Source: Planctomycetota bacterium
Lineage (GTDB): Bacteria; Planctomycetota; UBA1135; GCA-002686595
Direction: 5' to 3'
Assembly: GCA_016714045.1 (NCBI GenBank)
Contig: JADJNY010000001.1
Location: 434,001-498,000 of the forward strand
DNA: 64,000 nucleotides
This document shows positions 52,682 through 62,290 of this stretch, in pieces. Numbering within the stretch: position 1 is the stretch's first letter; each line of letters opens with the position of its first letter. The notes under the pieces are model-generated. The model did no database searches. It was not told where the DNA came from and was given only the letters and a program-made list of their open reading frames with translations. A program made the position numbers and the translations under genes.

Positions 52682-55062
52682 CGGCGCGCGGGGAGCGCGG
52701 CGTCCGCGCCTGGCTCGCGCGCAGCGTGCTCGCCGCCGCCGCGACGTTCGGTGCCGCGTACGCGCGCATGGAGCTCGTCCCCGACGTGTCCGGCGGCGCA
52801 GGGCTCCTGCGCAACGCGCTCCTGTCGTCGGGCGTCGAGGTGCTCGTGCCGCCCGGCCCCGCGGCCGAGCGTTGTGCGCGCATCGCCGCCGCGCGCCCCG
52901 CGAAGGAGCCGATCGAGCCGCGGCTTGCGGTGCGCGCTCCCGATGCACCGGGCACGCCGGACGCGCCGCGCGTCGTCGTCGGCACGGCGTCCGAGGCGCT
53001 CGCCGCGCGCTTCGCCCGCGCGCTGGGCGTCGACTTCGTCCGCGCGGGTGAGTTCCGCTACCTCGGCCAGGTCTTCGACCGGCCCGACGACGTGCTCGTG
53101 GCGACGTGGCGCGATCCCGACCGGCCCGCGCTGCCCGTCACGCTCTTCTTCGGCAACGACCTCGCGCGGCTCGCGCTCGACCTCGACGCGCCGCTGTGGG
53201 GCTGGAAGCCGAACGTGCGCGTGCTGCGCGGCGGCGAGACCGCGCTCGAGGCGCCGCTGGAGCTCGACGGTCGCTGCGTGAAGGAGCGCATCGTGCGCCC
53301 CGCGCAGGCGCGCGCGGTGCTGCGCGCGCGCTACGTCCCGCTGCCGGAAGACCCCGCGGCGTTCTGGGGCCGGCGCGCGCCCGAGGTCGACGACGCGCGC
53401 GCGCGCGACTACTTGCTCGCGAGCGCGAACGCCGCGATGCGCGCCGCGACGTGGGCGTCGCCCGGCGCTCCAGCGACGCCGTGCGAGCTCGTCCTGCACG
53501 CCGCGGCGGAGGACTTCGAGCGCTGGACGGGCGTGATCGAGCTCGGCCTCGCGAACACGCACACTCGCGTCGTGCACGCGCTCCTCGCGCCGGCGTCGAG
53601 CGGTCTCCCGGACGATCGCGGCGCCGCCGTCGCGCGCGCGACGGTGGAAGAGCGCCTCGGCCCGTGCTTCGAGACGTGGCTCGTCGAAGGCGCTCCCGTG
53701 TGGGCGGCGCAGCGCTGGTACGGGCGCGAACTCGGCGCCTGGACGGGTCACCTGCAGCGCGCGGGGCTCGCGCTCCCCGTCGAAGCGCTGCTCGATCCGA
53801 ACAGCGACCGGCGCCACTCGCGCCATCTTCTCGCGCCGCTGCGCGCGGAGCTCTTCGGGCTCGTGCTCGAGCGCGAGGGCGCCGAGCGCGCGCGCGCGCT
53901 GTGGACCGGCGCCGCGCGTGGTGCGTCGAGCGCGGAGCTCGAGGCCGCGTTCGCCGCGCGGCTCGAAGCGCGCGCGGCCGCTGCGCCGCCGCCCGCGCGC
54001 GCTCCCGCCGAGCGCCGCGTCGCGCGCGGTCTCGCGGGCGTCGTGATCTCGCCGCCGGCGTACGAGCGCGCGAGCGCGCCCTCGGGGTACGGATCGCGCG
54101 CGGGTGCCCTGAACCTCGCGCGCGCGCGCGAGCTCGGCGCTTCCGTCGTCGCCTTCACGAGCTCGCTCGCCGCCGAGCCCGACCCCGCGCCGCGCGCCGG
54201 TCCGCGCCGCGACCGACGCTTCGGCGCCGTCGAGGGCGACGTCGAGCTCTTCGCCGCGCTGTGCGAGGCGCGCGCGACGGGCGCGACGACCGCGCTCCTG
54301 CCGCAGCTCCTCTCCGGCGCGGGCGGGAGCTGGAGCGGGAGCTGGCTCCGCAACGGCGAAGCGGACTGGCGCGGGTTCTTCGGCACGTACCGGCGCTTCG
54401 CGACGCACTACGCGCTCGTCGCCGAGCTCGCGGGTTGCGACGTGCTGTCGCTCGGCGGCGGACTGCTCGAGACGACGCGGCTCACCGTCGAGGGCCGGCG
54501 CGGCAGCGCCGAGGAGCTCGAGTGGAAGTCCGCGGGCTGGGGAAGCGTGATCCGCGCCGCGCGCGCTTCCTTCGGCGGGCGGCTCACCTTCCTCGCGGGC
54601 TCGGCCGAGGAGGTCGAGAAGATCGCTTTCTGGAAGGAGCTCGACCTCGTCGGCCTCGAGCCCCGCATCGAGCACCGTCCGCAGCGCGGGCTCGACCCGC
54701 GCGACGGCCTCGCGGTGTTCCACGCCGTGCTCGCGGCGACGTGGCGGAGCGCGGCCGACGTCGCGCGCGCGGCGGAGCGTCCGCTCTTCGTCGCGCCGCT
54801 CTCCTTCCCGCCGTTCCCGTCCCCCGAGGACGCGCGCCTCGGCCCCGGTTCCTTCGCGGAGCCCGCGCGCATCGCGGTGTTCGAGCGTTGCGCGGAGCTC
54901 GCGCGCACGACGCGCGAGGGCACGGACGCGGTACTGCTCGGCCGCTGGAGCACGGACGCGCACGACGAAGGCCTCGGCCCGCGCGACCTCGTGCTCCCGC
55001 TCGCGACGGCGCGCGCGGCGTTCGAGGCGCTCGCGCGCGCGGGGTACGGCGTGCGCGATTGA
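52678..55062 (+). CDS. Large protein with GH113-like C-terminal barrel
   Basis: 794 residues; the ATG at 52678 overlaps the stop of the membrane glycosyltransferase gene (ATGA). A hydrophobic N-terminal segment (SVLAAAATFGAAYARMELV) suggests export or anchoring. Residues about 80-440 form an Ala/Arg-rich domain without recognised homologue. Residues about 450-790 resemble GH113-type (TIM-barrel) glycosidases: GVVISPPAYERASAP, YGSRAGALNLARARELGASV, VAELAGCDVLSLGGGLLETT, FGGRLTFLAGSAEEVEKIAF, WKELDLVGLEPRIE. The GH113 assignment is by pattern and should be treated as tentative. Last gene of the four-gene glycan operon. Confidence 0.55.
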   Translation: MTARGERGVRAWLARSVLAAAATFGAAYARMELVPDVSGGAGLLRNALLSSGVEVLVPPGPAAERCARIAAARPAKEPIEPRLAVRAPDAPGTPDAPRVVVGTASEALAARFARALGVDFVRAGEFRYLGQVFDRPDDVLVATWRDPDRPALPVTLFFGNDLARLALDLDAPLWGWKPNVRVLRGGETALEAPLELDGRCVKERIVRPAQARAVLRARYVPLPEDPAAFWGRRAPEVDDARARDYLLASANAAMRAATWASPGAPATPCELVLHAAAEDFERWTGVIELGLANTHTRVVHALLAPASSGLPDDRGAAVARATVEERLGPCFETWLVEGAPVWAAQRWYGRELGAWTGHLQRAGLALPVEALLDPNSDRRHSRHLLAPLRAELFGLVLEREGAERARALWTGAARGASSAELEAAFAARLEARAAAAPPPARAPAERRVARGLAGVVISPPAYERASAPSGYGSRAGALNLARARELGASVVAFTSSLAAEPDPAPRAGPRRDRRFGAVEGDVELFAALCEARATGATTALLPQLLSGAGGSWSGSWLRNGEADWRGFFGTYRRFATHYALVAELAGCDVLSLGGGLLETTRLTVEGRRGSAEELEWKSAGWGSVIRAARASFGGRLTFLAGSAEEVEKIAFWKELDLVGLEPRIEHRPQRGLDPRDGLAVFHAVLAATWRSAADVARAAERPLFVAPLSFPPFPSPEDARLGPGSFAEPARIAVFERCAELARTTREGTDAVLLGRWSTDAHDEGLGPRDLVLPLATARAAFEALARAGYGVRD

Positions 55063-55163
55063 CGCCCTGAAACGTCCACTTCCGCGCAACGAGTCCCGCC
55101 ATCGCCGGGGTGGAGAGTAGGCTGGAGGAGTCGCGGGCTTCTCCCGCCTCTCCCGGAGGTTTC

Positions 55164-56774
55164 ATGGTCCCCTCGATCGTCCGCGCCCTCGTCCCGCTCG
55201 TCCTCGCCCTCCCGTTGGCGGCCCAGTGTCCCGTGTGGCGCGGGCTCGCTTCGAACTACACCCCCGGAATCGGCCCGCTCACGCTCGCGGTCCACGACTC
55301 CGGGGCGGGGCCCGAGCTCTTCGTCGGAGGCGTGTTCACCGCGTTCGAGGGCACGCCGGCGATCGGTTGCGCGCGCTTCGACGGCGTGCAGTGGCACGCG
55401 GCCACGGTCCCGTTCGGCGGCGCGGCGTGGGCGCTCGAGGAACTCGACCTCGGCTCGGGGCCCGTCTTGTGGTGCGCGGGGTACGGGCTCCAGCGGTGGA
55501 ACGGCACGGGGTGGGTGTTCGACTTGAACTCGCCGACGAGCGACACGATGCGCGCGCTCGCCGTGTACGACGCGGGGAGCGGGAAGGAGCTGTACGCGGG
55601 CTTCGCAACGTGTGTTCCGCCGTCGACCTGCTCTTCGGGCAACCTCTACCGACGCTCGAATGGCGTTTGGTCCCCGGTCGGAACGCAGCTGCTCAGCGGA
55701 GCGTTCGAAGCGCTGGCGGTCTACGACGACGGCTCCGGACCCGCGCTCTACGCCGCGGGCAAGGAGCTGCGGATCGGCGGCGTCCTCGCCGGAGAGGTCG
55801 TCCGCTGGGACGGGACGAGCGTGACTGCGCTGCCTGCGCAACCGGGCTTCGACGTGCACGCGCTCACGGTCTTCGACGACGGATCCGGTCCCGCGCTCGT
55901 CGCGGGCGGGCGCACGTCCGCGTCGCTCACGAACGGCATCGTCTCCGCGTGGCGCGGCGGTGCGTGGACCCAGCTCGGTCCCGAACTCGTGAGTGCGGCA
56001 GGATCGCTGGGGCGCGTCAGCGACCTCGTCGTGTTCGACGACCTCGTCCATGGCCCGAGCCTGTTCGCGTCGGGCGTGTTCGCGGGCGCCGGCATCGGCG
56101 ACGCGCTGAACGGTGTCGCGCGCTGGGACGGTGTGTCCTGGAGACGCGTCGGCGGCGGTGTCACCGGCAACGACGTCCTCGCGCTCGCGGTCTGGCCGCA
56201 CGCCGGAGCGCCGAGCGAGCTCTGCATCCTCGGCGACTTCACCGCGGCGGGCGGGGTCCCCGCGGCGCGCGTCGCGGCGTGGGCCGGCTGCGACGAGGCG
56301 GGCTCGGGCTTCTGCGCGGGCGACGGCGTCGACCCGCAGGTGCTCGCGACGTGCCCGTGCGCGAACGTCGGCGCGCAGGGCCACGGTTGCGCGAACTCGG
56401 TGAACGCGAGCGGCGCGCGGCTCGACGCGAGCGGGCGGCCGGAGTTCGACGACGTGCTGCTCCACGCGCAGGGGATGCCCGCGACGGCGCCCTGCCTCTT
56501 CTTCAAGGCAAGCGGCGTCGTGGGCGGTGGTTTCCAGGCGGGGGACGGGATCTTCTGCCTCGGCGGAGCGCTCATCCGCCTCGGGTTGCAGTCGACGTCG
56601 GGCGGGAGCTCGTCGTATCCCGTGGCGGGTCAGCCGAGCGTGAGCCAGCGCGGCGGCAACGTCGTCGGCTCGGGACAGCTCGCGTACTACCAGGCGTTCT
56701 ATCGCAACGCGGCCGCGGCGTACTGCCCGCCCGAGACGATCAACGTCACGAACGGCTACGTGATCGCGTGGTGA
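55164..56774 (+). CDS. Secreted propeller-like protein with planctomycete Cys-rich C-terminal tail
   Basis: 536 residues; ATG at 55164 behind CGGAGGT (good Shine-Dalgarno). Signal peptide VRALVPLVLALPLAA, then mature QCPVWRGLA. Repeats of the type ALAVYDDGSGPALYAAG, ALTVFDDGSGPALVAGG and LVVFDDLVHGPSLFASG indicate a Kelch-like or similar beta-propeller. The tail FCAGDGVDPQVLATCPCANV followed by GAQGHGCANSVNASGARLDA is the Cys-rich ending that I associate with extracellular proteins of certain planctomycetes; six Cys are arranged as C-x2-C and C-x6-C type pairs. Function unknown; surface attachment is possible. Confidence 0.75.
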   Translation: MVPSIVRALVPLVLALPLAAQCPVWRGLASNYTPGIGPLTLAVHDSGAGPELFVGGVFTAFEGTPAIGCARFDGVQWHAATVPFGGAAWALEELDLGSGPVLWCAGYGLQRWNGTGWVFDLNSPTSDTMRALAVYDAGSGKELYAGFATCVPPSTCSSGNLYRRSNGVWSPVGTQLLSGAFEALAVYDDGSGPALYAAGKELRIGGVLAGEVVRWDGTSVTALPAQPGFDVHALTVFDDGSGPALVAGGRTSASLTNGIVSAWRGGAWTQLGPELVSAAGSLGRVSDLVVFDDLVHGPSLFASGVFAGAGIGDALNGVARWDGVSWRRVGGGVTGNDVLALAVWPHAGAPSELCILGDFTAAGGVPAARVAAWAGCDEAGSGFCAGDGVDPQVLATCPCANVGAQGHGCANSVNASGARLDASGRPEFDDVLLHAQGMPATAPCLFFKASGVVGGGFQAGDGIFCLGGALIRLGLQSTSGGSSSYPVAGQPSVSQRGGNVVGSGQLAYYQAFYRNAAAAYCPPETINVTNGYVIAW

Positions 56775-56910
56775 GCGGGCGCGCCTGGGGGAGCGTCGTC
56801 GTGTTCTTTCCATGGTGCCGCGCCGCGGTGGACGCGCGGTGCCAGCTCCCGTAGAGTCCCGCCCCTTCACGACCGGGCGGGGCGGCGTCGCGTCGACGCC
56901 GACGAGGGGC

Positions 56911-58176
56911 ATGAGCGGAGCGGAGCACGATTCGAAGGGCAGCGGCGTGTTCGCGCCCGGGATCCGTCGCTTCCTCGTCGGCTCCGCGTGCATGGGGGCC
57001 GCGTGGGCGATCCCGTGGTCGATCCTGCCGCTCTACCTGGACCGGCGCGGCTTCTCGAAGGAGGAGATCGGGCTCGTCGTGTCGTGCGACGCGTGGGGGA
57101 AGGTGCTGATCGCGCTGCCCGCCGCGTTCGTGCTCGGACGCCGCGCGACGCGCCCCGTGCTGCTCGCGGCGACGCTCGCGGCGGGGATCGCGTACTCGCT
57201 CCTGCCGTGGATGCCGAGCCTCGTCGCGCTCATGGCCTGCACGCTGCTCGCGGGGCTCGCGTGGTCCGTGCACTTCGTCGCGATCGCGCCGTTCCTGTAT
57301 CGCAACAGCGCGGCGCCCGAACGCGCGCGCCTCTTCGGCTGGTCCGAGGCCGTGCACACGGGCGCGGCGGTGCTCGGAGCGCTCGGGAGCGCGCGCCTCG
57401 TCGCGTTCCTCGCGCCGCGGGTCGCGGGCGGAGAGCGCGAGGCGCTCGCGATCGCGCTCGCGACGGCGGGCGGGCTCGCGCTCCTCTCGGCCTGGCCGTA
57501 CGCGCGCATCGTCGAGGCACCCGTCGAGCCCGGCGAGCGCGCGGAGCGGCCGATGGACGTGCTGCGGCGCGAGCGCGCTCGGCTCCTGCGCTTCGCGTTG
57601 CCGCAGCTCTGCATCGCGCTCGGCGCGGGGCTCGTGATCGCGTTCCTCGGGCTCTACTTCCAGGACCGCTTCGGGCTCGCGCCGTCCGCGATCGCGGAAC
57701 TGAACGCGGTGGGCTGGCTCCTGATGACGCTCGGCTACCTCGTCACGCCGAGCTTGCAGCAGCGCTTCGGTTACGTCGGGAGCATCGTCCTGCTCGAGCT
57801 CGCGTCGATCCCGTTCTTCCTGGTGCTCGCGTTCACGCACTCGCTCCCGTTCGCGATCGCGGGTTTCCTCGCGCGCGGCGTGCTGATGAACGCGGCGACG
57901 CCTGTGCTCAAGAACTTCAGCATGCACGCGACGCCGCGCGACGCGCGCGCGCTGCAGAACGGCGTGACGAGCTTGGTGTCCGGCGTCGGCTGGGCGATCT
58001 CGCCGCGCCTGGGCGGGTGGCTGCTCGACCACACGGGGAACGACTACACGCGGCTCATCTGCATCACGGTCGCGTTCTATCTGCTCGCGGCGTCCACGAC
58101 CTGGTACTTCCTGCGGAAGCTGGAGACCGCCGAGCGCGCGCGCCTGGACGACTCGGCCGTCGCGCCCAACCCGTAG
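56911..58176 (+). CDS. Major facilitator superfamily transporter
   Basis: 421 residues from ATG 56911 (GAGGGG seven bases before it). About 12 hydrophobic segments. Landmarks: FLVGSACMGAAWAIPWSILP, then a region LDRRGFSKEEIGLVVSCDAW after helix 2, and EDVLRRERARLLRFALPQLC-like loop with the cytoplasmic linker between helices 6 and 7. The longer frame from 56812 adds only Arg/Pro-rich residues. Substrate unknown. Convergent with the YdjM-like gene, 15 bases apart. Confidence 0.8.
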   Translation: MSGAEHDSKGSGVFAPGIRRFLVGSACMGAAWAIPWSILPLYLDRRGFSKEEIGLVVSCDAWGKVLIALPAAFVLGRRATRPVLLAATLAAGIAYSLLPWMPSLVALMACTLLAGLAWSVHFVAIAPFLYRNSAAPERARLFGWSEAVHTGAAVLGALGSARLVAFLAPRVAGGEREALAIALATAGGLALLSAWPYARIVEAPVEPGERAERPMDVLRRERARLLRFALPQLCIALGAGLVIAFLGLYFQDRFGLAPSAIAELNAVGWLLMTLGYLVTPSLQQRFGYVGSIVLLELASIPFFLVLAFTHSLPFAIAGFLARGVLMNAATPVLKNFSMHATPRDARALQNGVTSLVSGVGWAISPRLGGWLLDHTGNDYTRLICITVAFYLLAASTTWYFLRKLETAERARLDDSAVAPNP

Positions 58177-58191
58177 CCCGGGGCGCCGAAC

Positions 58192-58740
58192 TCACGGGGG
58201 GCCGCTCGCGCGGGAACGGTGCAGGAGCCACGCGCCGGCGAGGATCGGCGCGCAGGGCAGCCAGACCCACGCGAGCTCGCTCACCAGCACGCTCATGCCG
58301 TACTCCGAAAGGAAATCCTCGAGCCCGATGGGGGACACCAGGATCGGCCGCCACGGGAGGAAGTACCGCGCGGTGTCGAAGGGCGCGAAGAACGCGACGC
58401 CGAGCCCGCCGTCGGTGAACGCGTCGAGGAGCCCGTGCGACGCCGTCGCGAGGGTCAGCGCGAGCGCGAGCCGCGTCTTCGGCGCCTCCCGGAGCGGTCC
58501 ACGCCCGATCGCGAACGCCGTGATCCACCCGCAGACCGCCGCGAAGAGGAGCGAGTGGGAGAGTCCGCGATGGCCGAGGAGGTCGCCATAGCGGATCCCG
58601 TACTCGAACCCGACGACGTCGGCGTCGGGCAGCATCGAGAGCAACGCCGCGGCGATCCAGAAGCGCGCGGGCTTCCTCGGCAGCGGGACGAGCGCCACGA
58701 GCGTGCACGCGGCGACGGGGTGCGTGAGGATCGTCGCCAC
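58192..58740 (-). CDS. YdjM/DUF457-like metal-dependent membrane hydrolase
   Basis: 182 residues with a GTG start. The family landmarks are THPVAACTLVALVPLP (metal-ligand His near the N-terminus), LLSMLPDADVVGFEYGIRYG (Asp pair), GHRGLSHSLLFAA and ASHGLLDAFTDGGLG. Four hydrophobic segments. Such proteins act on membrane-associated substrates, but the reaction is not well defined. The start lies seven bases after the mgtE stop, so it is likely co-transcribed. Confidence 0.75.
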   Translation of the reverse strand: MATILTHPVAACTLVALVPLPRKPARFWIAAALLSMLPDADVVGFEYGIRYGDLLGHRGLSHSLLFAAVCGWITAFAIGRGPLREAPKTRLALALTLATASHGLLDAFTDGGLGVAFFAPFDTARYFLPWRPILVSPIGLEDFLSEYGMSVLVSELAWVWLPCAPILAGAWLLHRSRASGPP

Positions 58741-58747
58741 GTGGCCC

Positions 58748-60103
58748 TCACGGGGCCATCGGGCCCGACAGGATCGCGATCGAGATCGAGAAGAAGATCA
58801 CGATGCCCGTGACGTCGGAGAGCGTCGCGACGAGCGGCGCGGACGCGCTCGCGGGGTCGAGCCCGAGCCGGCGCAGCACGAAGGGCAGGAGCGCGCCCAC
58901 CAACGTGCCCCACGTCGACACGCCGATCACGGAGAAGGCGACCGTGGAGCCGATGAGGAGATACCGCTCGCCGTACATCGGCGCGCCGCCGTCCTCGAAG
59001 ACGTGGTGCCACACGATGATGCGCAAGAGGCCGAGGAGGCCGAGGATCGCGCCGAGCGCGAAGCCCGCGCCGAGTTCGCGGACGAAGACGCGCCACCAAT
59101 CGCGCAGGCGCACTTCGCCGAGCGCCATCGCGCGGATCACGAGCGTCGACGCCTGCGAGCCGCAGTTCCCGCCGCACGAGATGATCATCGCGATGAACGT
59201 CTCGAGGTACCCGATCTGCGTGATCCGATCCTGGAAGTGGCCGATGACGCTGACCGTCATCGTTCCGCCGAAGAAGAGCACGCACAGCCACCCCGCGCGC
59301 TTCTTCATCATCTCGATGAAGCCGACCTGGAGGTACGGCGCTTCGAGCGCGGCGCTACCGCCGATCTTCTGGATGTCCTCCGTCGCCTCCTCGCGCACGA
59401 CGTCGACGATGTCGTCCGCCGTCACGATGCCCTGCATCCGGCCCTGCGCGTCGACGACGGGCACGGACAGCAGGTCGGCCTCGGCGAACACGCGAGAGAC
59501 GGCCTCCTGGTCCATCTCCGCGTGCACGGTGACGAGCTCCGTGTTCATGATCTCGCGCACCTTCGCTTCGCGGCGCGCCATCATGAGCTGGCGGAAGCTG
59601 ACGACGCCGACGAGCATCTGGTGCTCGTCGAGGACGTACGCGTAGTAGATGCTCTCGACGTGCTCGCGCGTCTGCCTGCGCAGGTAGCTGATCGCCTCGT
59701 CGACGGTCATCTCGGGGCGCAACCGCGCGAAGCGCGGGTTCATCAGGCCGCCCGCCTCGTCCTCCGCGTAGGCCAGCAGCGCGTTCACCTCGCGCCGCGT
59801 CGCTTCGTCGAGGAGGCCCATCAGCTTCGAGCGCTCGTCGGACGGCGCCTCCTGCACGACGTCCGCGACGTCGTCGGGGGCGAGCGCGCGGATCCACCAG
59901 CGCTGCTCGATGGTCGGGAGCCCGAGGATCAGGTGCGCGCGGTCGAGCGCCGAGATCTCGAGGAAGAACTGCTCCGCTTCGCCGGAGCTCAGCGCGCGAA
60001 AGCCCTCGACGCGGTCGGTCGGATCGAGGACCGTCCACGCATCGCGCAGGTCCTCGGCCTGGACCCGCTGGTCGGCTTCGGCTTCGAGATCCGGGGGCGA
60101 CAT
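58748..60103 (-). CDS. mgtE: Magnesium transporter MgtE
   Basis: 451 residues from ATG 60103. The N-terminal cytoplasmic domain (about 1-130) with LPTIEQRWWIRALAPDDVAD, two CBS domains (about 130-255; LSVPVVDAQGRMQGIVTADD), then five transmembrane helices. The channel signature FIAMIISCGGNCGSQASTLV (GGNxGxQ) is intact, and the last helix has the SDVTGIVIFFSIS segment with the conserved Asp. Mg(II) uptake gated by its own N/CBS domains. I find no M-box riboswitch in the 125 bases upstream. Confidence 0.93.
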   Translation of the reverse strand: MSPPDLEAEADQRVQAEDLRDAWTVLDPTDRVEGFRALSSGEAEQFFLEISALDRAHLILGLPTIEQRWWIRALAPDDVADVVQEAPSDERSKLMGLLDEATRREVNALLAYAEDEAGGLMNPRFARLRPEMTVDEAISYLRRQTREHVESIYYAYVLDEHQMLVGVVSFRQLMMARREAKVREIMNTELVTVHAEMDQEAVSRVFAEADLLSVPVVDAQGRMQGIVTADDIVDVVREEATEDIQKIGGSAALEAPYLQVGFIEMMKKRAGWLCVLFFGGTMTVSVIGHFQDRITQIGYLETFIAMIISCGGNCGSQASTLVIRAMALGEVRLRDWWRVFVRELGAGFALGAILGLLGLLRIIVWHHVFEDGGAPMYGERYLLIGSTVAFSVIGVSTWGTLVGALLPFVLRRLGLDPASASAPLVATLSDVTGIVIFFSISIAILSGPMAP

Positions 60104-60228
60104 GGTTCGCGTTCGAGGTTCATCGGCGAGCGCTCGTTGTACCGCGCGCGCCGGTGAAACCGCGAGCGCCTCCAGGAAAAGTCCGGTCGTTCCGCGCGTC
60201 GGTCGGCGCGCGCCTTCGCGCCCGATCG

Positions 60229-61305
60229 TCAGCGCGACGCGCGAAACCAGCCGTCGAGGTCGTAGACCGACGCGCCGTCGCTCGCTCCGACGGCGAGCCA
60301 GCGTCCCGTTCCATCGCCCGCGATCATCGCGGGTGCGCCGATGCGCACGCCGCCCGCGTGGGCGAGCGCGGCGGAGCCCTCCGCCGTTCGCTCGAGGGTG
60401 AAGAACTCGGCGTCGAGCCAGCGCGCGAGGACGAAGCTGCGCGTGAACGCGATCGCGAGCCGGCCCTCCGTCCCGCACCACGCCGCGAGCTCGGGGCGGC
60501 CGTCGCCCGCGGGGTCGCGGACGGTCGCGAGCACGCGCGGAGAGCGCGGGTCGGCGAGGTCGATCCCGCGCGCCTCGGCGCGGTCCATCGATGCGGTGAC
60601 GAGCCGGGTCCCCGTGGCGTCGAGGGCGAGCGGCCGTTCGTCCAGTCGCTCCCATGCGCGCGCGCCGTCCTGGGGCTCGAACGCGGCGAGGCCGCCCTTC
60701 CCGGCGGACGCGAGCAGGAGCTCGTCCCGGCCCGTCCACGCCGCGAACGCGACCGGGAGCGGGCCCTGCGCCGAGTTCGGCGCGAGCGCGATCGAGCCGC
60801 GTCCCGCGCCGGTCGCGGCGTCGAAGCGCTCGAGGAAGCCCTGGTCCGTGCCCACCGTGAGCTCGCCGGACGCGTGCGCGAAGGCGAGGACGGTCGCGCG
60901 TCCGTGCGCGAGGTCGACGCGGCGCGCCGGAGCGCCCTCCGTCTGCGCTTCGACGACGACCACCGAGCGCCCGCCGCGCGCCGACCCGCCGAGCCACCGA
61001 CCGTCCGGCGACCACGCGACGCACGCGCCGCTGACCGCGTCCGCGCCGAGCCGCAGCTCGTGCCGCGCGAGCTTCGTCCCGCCCGGCACGGCTCGCACCT
61101 CGAGCGCCCAGCCGTTCGACGTCGCGACCCGCGTCCCGTCGGGCGCGAGGGCGACTCCGCCGCGGCAGGGGAGCTCGAGCAGGAGCTGGTGTTGGGCGGA
61201 GGGCGGCCGGGACAGGTTGGGTTCGCCGGTGGCGCAGGCGGTGGCGAGCACCAGCAGCGCGGCGAACGCCGTGCGGTGCAGGTGTGATTTCGATTGGGCG
61301 GACAT
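60229..61305 (-). CDS. Putative lipoprotein with WD40-like repeats
   Basis: 358 residues from ATG 61305. Signal and lipobox: HRTAFAALLVLATACATGE, Cys at the lipidation site. The mature chain contains repeats of the form VALAPDGTRVATSNGWALEV, VAWSPDGRWLGGSARGGRSV and VLAFAHASGELTVGTDQGFL, typical of WD40/PQQ-like propellers. Function unknown; it probably acts as a scaffold outside the cytoplasm. It begins two bases after the small-export gene stop, so the two may be co-transcribed. Confidence 0.7.
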   Translation of the reverse strand: MSAQSKSHLHRTAFAALLVLATACATGEPNLSRPPSAQHQLLLELPCRGGVALAPDGTRVATSNGWALEVRAVPGGTKLARHELRLGADAVSGACVAWSPDGRWLGGSARGGRSVVVVEAQTEGAPARRVDLAHGRATVLAFAHASGELTVGTDQGFLERFDAATGAGRGSIALAPNSAQGPLPVAFAAWTGRDELLLASAGKGGLAAFEPQDGARAWERLDERPLALDATGTRLVTASMDRAEARGIDLADPRSPRVLATVRDPAGDGRPELAAWCGTEGRLAIAFTRSFVLARWLDAEFFTLERTAEGSAALAHAGGVRIGAPAMIAGDGTGRWLAVGASDGASVYDLDGWFRASR

Positions 61306-61307
61306 CT

Positions 61308-61985
61308 TCAACCTCGACGGAGGGACTGCTTCACTCGCCGGTACGCGAGCCAGATGAAAAGCGCGAGCGCGAGCGCGGAGACGACGGCGACCTTCGGGTC
61401 CTCGATCAGCTCCTGCGCCTTCGCGCCCATGATCGTGGCGAGCAGGCCGAACGCGACGAGCGTCATCGCCGACCCCACCGCGATCGCGACGACGGTCGCC
61501 GTGCGCGAGAGCCCCATGAGCTGCCCCGCGAACGTGCCGCCGATCGCGCCGGTGCCGGGCAGCGGCAGGAACACGAACAGCGTGACGCCCCAAAACGCCA
61601 TGCGGCGCAGCCCTGGGTACTCGCGCAGGACCACCGCCGCGCGCTCGTGCGCGCGCTTCAGCCACGGACCGAGCCCACGCAGTCGTCCGAGCGGCGCGAG
61701 CAACGCGGCGAGCCCCAGCCCGAGCAACGTGTCCGCGACGAGGCCGAGGAGCGCCAGTCCCCACGGCCCGAGCGGCGACGACGGGTTCAGGCCCCAGAAG
61801 ACGACGTACTTCCCGGGAACGGTCAGGAAGAAGAGCGTGAGCCACGCGATCTGGCCCGGGTTGTCCGGCCGCGCGAGCGCGATCCACGCGCCGAGCCCGG
61901 CCAGCCCGAGCACGAGCCCCACGACGAACGCGGTGAGGAGCCAGCGGGTCTCGCGGGGCGGATCCGGGGGCACGAGAGCGCTCAT
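61308..61985 (-). CDS. Small multidrug-export family membrane protein
   Basis: 225 residues, about six hydrophobic segments. Landmarks of the family (PF06695-like): PGRLRGLGPWLKRAHER-type loop, then LRRMAFWGVTLFVFLPLPGT with GAIGGTFAGQLMGLSRTATV and VGSAMTLVAFGLLATIM. The annotation 'multidrug export' is historical and weakly supported, so the real role is open. The ATG at 61985 leaves 305 bases to the next gene upstream. Confidence 0.7.
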   Translation of the reverse strand: MSALVPPDPPRETRWLLTAFVVGLVLGLAGLGAWIALARPDNPGQIAWLTLFFLTVPGKYVVFWGLNPSSPLGPWGLALLGLVADTLLGLGLAALLAPLGRLRGLGPWLKRAHERAAVVLREYPGLRRMAFWGVTLFVFLPLPGTGAIGGTFAGQLMGLSRTATVVAIAVGSAMTLVAFGLLATIMGAKAQELIEDPKVAVVSALALALFIWLAYRRVKQSLRRG

Positions 61986-62290
61986 ACGAAGGGCCGAACA
62001 GTCTGACGGCGCTCGGCCGCGAGTCCAGCGCTTCCGCGCTTCGAGTGGTCACGCCGGGCGCGGCGATGGTGTCTCGTTCGACGAGGCACGCGGCAGAGGG
62101 GGCGTTTGCTCGTCCGGCGCGCTGGATCGCACGAACGCTGGGCCGCCGGTCGGGCGCATCGCCCGACGTCTCGCACGGGCTCGGTCGCGGAGTCCGGGGG
62201 CGGGCCGCGACCGGAAGCCCCCCGTGGAGCGACGGAGCGAGGCCGGCGACGAGCCGCCCGGTTCCCCTTTCGCAGGGCCGGCGCGGGAGC
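61986..62290. other. Intergenic region, 305 bases
   Basis: Lies between two minus-strand genes (small multidrug-export protein start and beta-CASP nuclease stop). GC-rich with short G-runs and a few T-rich bases near 62100. I find no supported gene, RNA, hairpin terminator or clear promoter in it. Confidence 0.35.

Noticed and set aside
60104..60228. M-box-type riboswitch upstream of mgtE
   Set aside because: No conserved M-box core or extended pairing is visible in 125 bases; I do not support it.
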